24,823 bases of DNA. Source: Desulfobacteraceae bacterium UBA2771 (lineage in GTDB: Bacteria; Desulfobacterota; Desulfobacteria; Desulfobacterales; Desulfosarcinaceae). Under the pieces are notes generated by a model that was given only the letters and a program-made list of their open reading frames with translations, did no database searches and was not told the origin of the DNA. The stretch spans positions 19,891-44,713 of the forward strand of contig DEIP01000036.1 in the NCBI GenBank assembly GCA_002352605.1, in the 5' to 3' direction. Positions 24,101 to 24,823 of this stretch are shown in pieces. Positions within the stretch are counted from its first letter, which is position 1. Each line of letters starts with the position of its first letter. Both the position numbers and the translations under genes were made by a program.

Positions 24101-24687
24101 GAGCGGTCCTCCTTGGCATGGGTTGTTTTTAAAACCACTACGGTGTGCCGGCGCGGCCCGTCCGGTTGGAACAGACCCGAAAAAACGTCAGGATGCGTTG
24201 TACGGATTTCAGATGGCTAAGGGGCAAGCGATTCAGTAAGGAACTCGGAAAAACGCGTTTCTCACCAATGCGGGTCGCAGGTTCAATGGCGGACGGCGCA
24301 AGCACCCTTTTTCATTATCGTCAAAGGGGGCCTAAATGTCAATTTGGAAATGCACCAATCCCAAAAATGGCGGACTCTCGTGCGACAAGTTCTTTTTGCC
24401 TTTTTTCTTTGCCATTGTGCAAGACGTTGCCTGTGGGCAACATCGCGCCATGGACCAATATTGGGCATATCCCCATTTTTCAACGCCATGTGTGCCTCCC
24501 TGATGGGGATTTGATTGAAGCCTATTCGATAAATACCATTCAAAGAATTTTGTTTCTATAGTTGTTGAGATGGGCTATAGTCATCTCGAGATAGGCAGGC
24601 TTTCTGCGACACGATCGGTCGCCACGGCATAACATCCGCAATAACGACGCGATGTTGAGAGCAATCGCGTCAAACAGGGGGTGAGCA
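24101..24687. other. 587-bp gap without a convincing gene
   Basis: Both strands hold overlapping open frames of 56-138 codons but none has a family signature or consistent codon use. A 56-codon forward frame at 24334, behind an AAAGGGGG stretch, is the least bad candidate. A small hairpin GTTGCC/GGCAAC lies at about 24425-24440. The stretch must hold the promoter of the minus-strand usp gene and of the plus-strand membrane gene, but I found no strong match. Confidence 0.4.
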
Positions 24688-24823
24688 ATGGGAATACGTT
24701 TCGAATCGGTCACCACGAGGCTCGAGGCAACCGTCATCCACTTTTTTTCGCCTAACGGATTGTTGACCGTCGTCATCCTGATCCTTCTAAGCGTCATGCT
24801 TTTCAGCGGCAACGGTATCGATC
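24688..24823 (+). CDS. Start of an inner-membrane protein (partial)
   Basis: The last 45 codons of the window form an open frame from ATG 24688, preceded by CAGGGGGTGA; an in-frame stop lies just upstream at 24682-24684. An amphipathic N-terminal part (MGIRFESVTTRLEATVIHFF) is followed by a clear membrane segment (LLTVVILILLSVMLFSG). Many transporters, including RND-type exporters, begin in this way, but too little is visible to name a family. The gene runs off the window. Confidence 0.6.
   Translation, partial: MGIRFESVTTRLEATVIHFFSPNGLLTVVILILLSVMLFSGNGID

Noticed and set aside
24283..24543. A minus-strand frame with Arg-rich content resembling a transposase fragment
   Set aside because: No family motif, no terminal repeats, and an equally open frame on the other strand.
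1..24823. CRISPR array, tRNA or rRNA genes, phage or insertion-sequence genes
   Set aside because: No regularly spaced repeats, no cloverleaf or rRNA-like sequence, and no transposase or integrase motifs were seen by eye.

Overview
The window looks like a chromosomal segment of an anaerobic, GC-rich, sulfate-reducing-type deltaproteobacterium (Desulfobacterota, probably Desulfosarcina/Desulfobacteraceae-like). The main reason is a near-complete bacterial CODH/acetyl-CoA synthase (Wood-Ljungdahl carbonyl branch) locus: acsV, acsD, cooS/acsA, acsB, acsC and acsE. Sulfate reducers of this kind run the pathway to fix CO2 or, in reverse, to oxidise acetyl-CoA. The taxonomic placement is inference from gene content and style.

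Layout. (a) 1-1663: the end of an unknown gene, two overlapping reading frames that look like one frameshifted gene ending in a RelE/ParE-like domain, and a divergent PilZ gene. (b) 1953-7948: a compact operon for an accessory Hsp70 machine, comprising a large repeat-type helical scaffold, a tiny J-domain protein whose HPD is replaced by TPE, a GrpE-like protein, a short-lid Hsp70 and a small zinc-ribbon protein. (c) 8224-19205: the CODH/ACS locus. acsV (reductive activator of the corrinoid protein) is followed by a ~580 bp gap holding a good sigma70-type promoter and a long leader, then acsD-cooS-acsB-acsC, a strong terminator, and acsE with its own strong terminator. (d) 19376-21599: a degraded area. 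Two genes that once faced each other, a 4Fe-4S protein on the minus strand and a histidine kinase on the plus strand, have both lost their 5' halves and now abut. The following sigma54-type response regulator has a substituted phospho-acceptor, a scrambled receiver segment and an altered GAFTGA loop. (e) 21698-24823: a cold-shock protein, a PagL-like outer-membrane protein, a GAF-protein/universal-stress-protein pair, a long gene-poor gap, and the start of a membrane protein.

How the genes work together. AcsE moves the methyl group of methyl-tetrahydrofolate onto the corrinoid of AcsCD. AcsV re-reduces that corrinoid when it is accidentally oxidised. CooS interconverts CO2 and CO, and AcsB joins CO, methyl and CoA at its Ni-Fe-S A cluster. 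No nickel-insertion ATPase (CooC/AcsF) is present in the window.

Most unusual points: AcsD carries a ~170-residue Ala/Lys/Glu/Pro tail beyond its barrel; codon use shifts sharply across cooS and the first part of acsB; the Hsp70 operon pairs a chaperone with a J protein that lacks the canonical catalytic motif; and a double-truncation scar sits next to a decaying two-component system. The Hsp70 operon is the best candidate here for a poorly described system.
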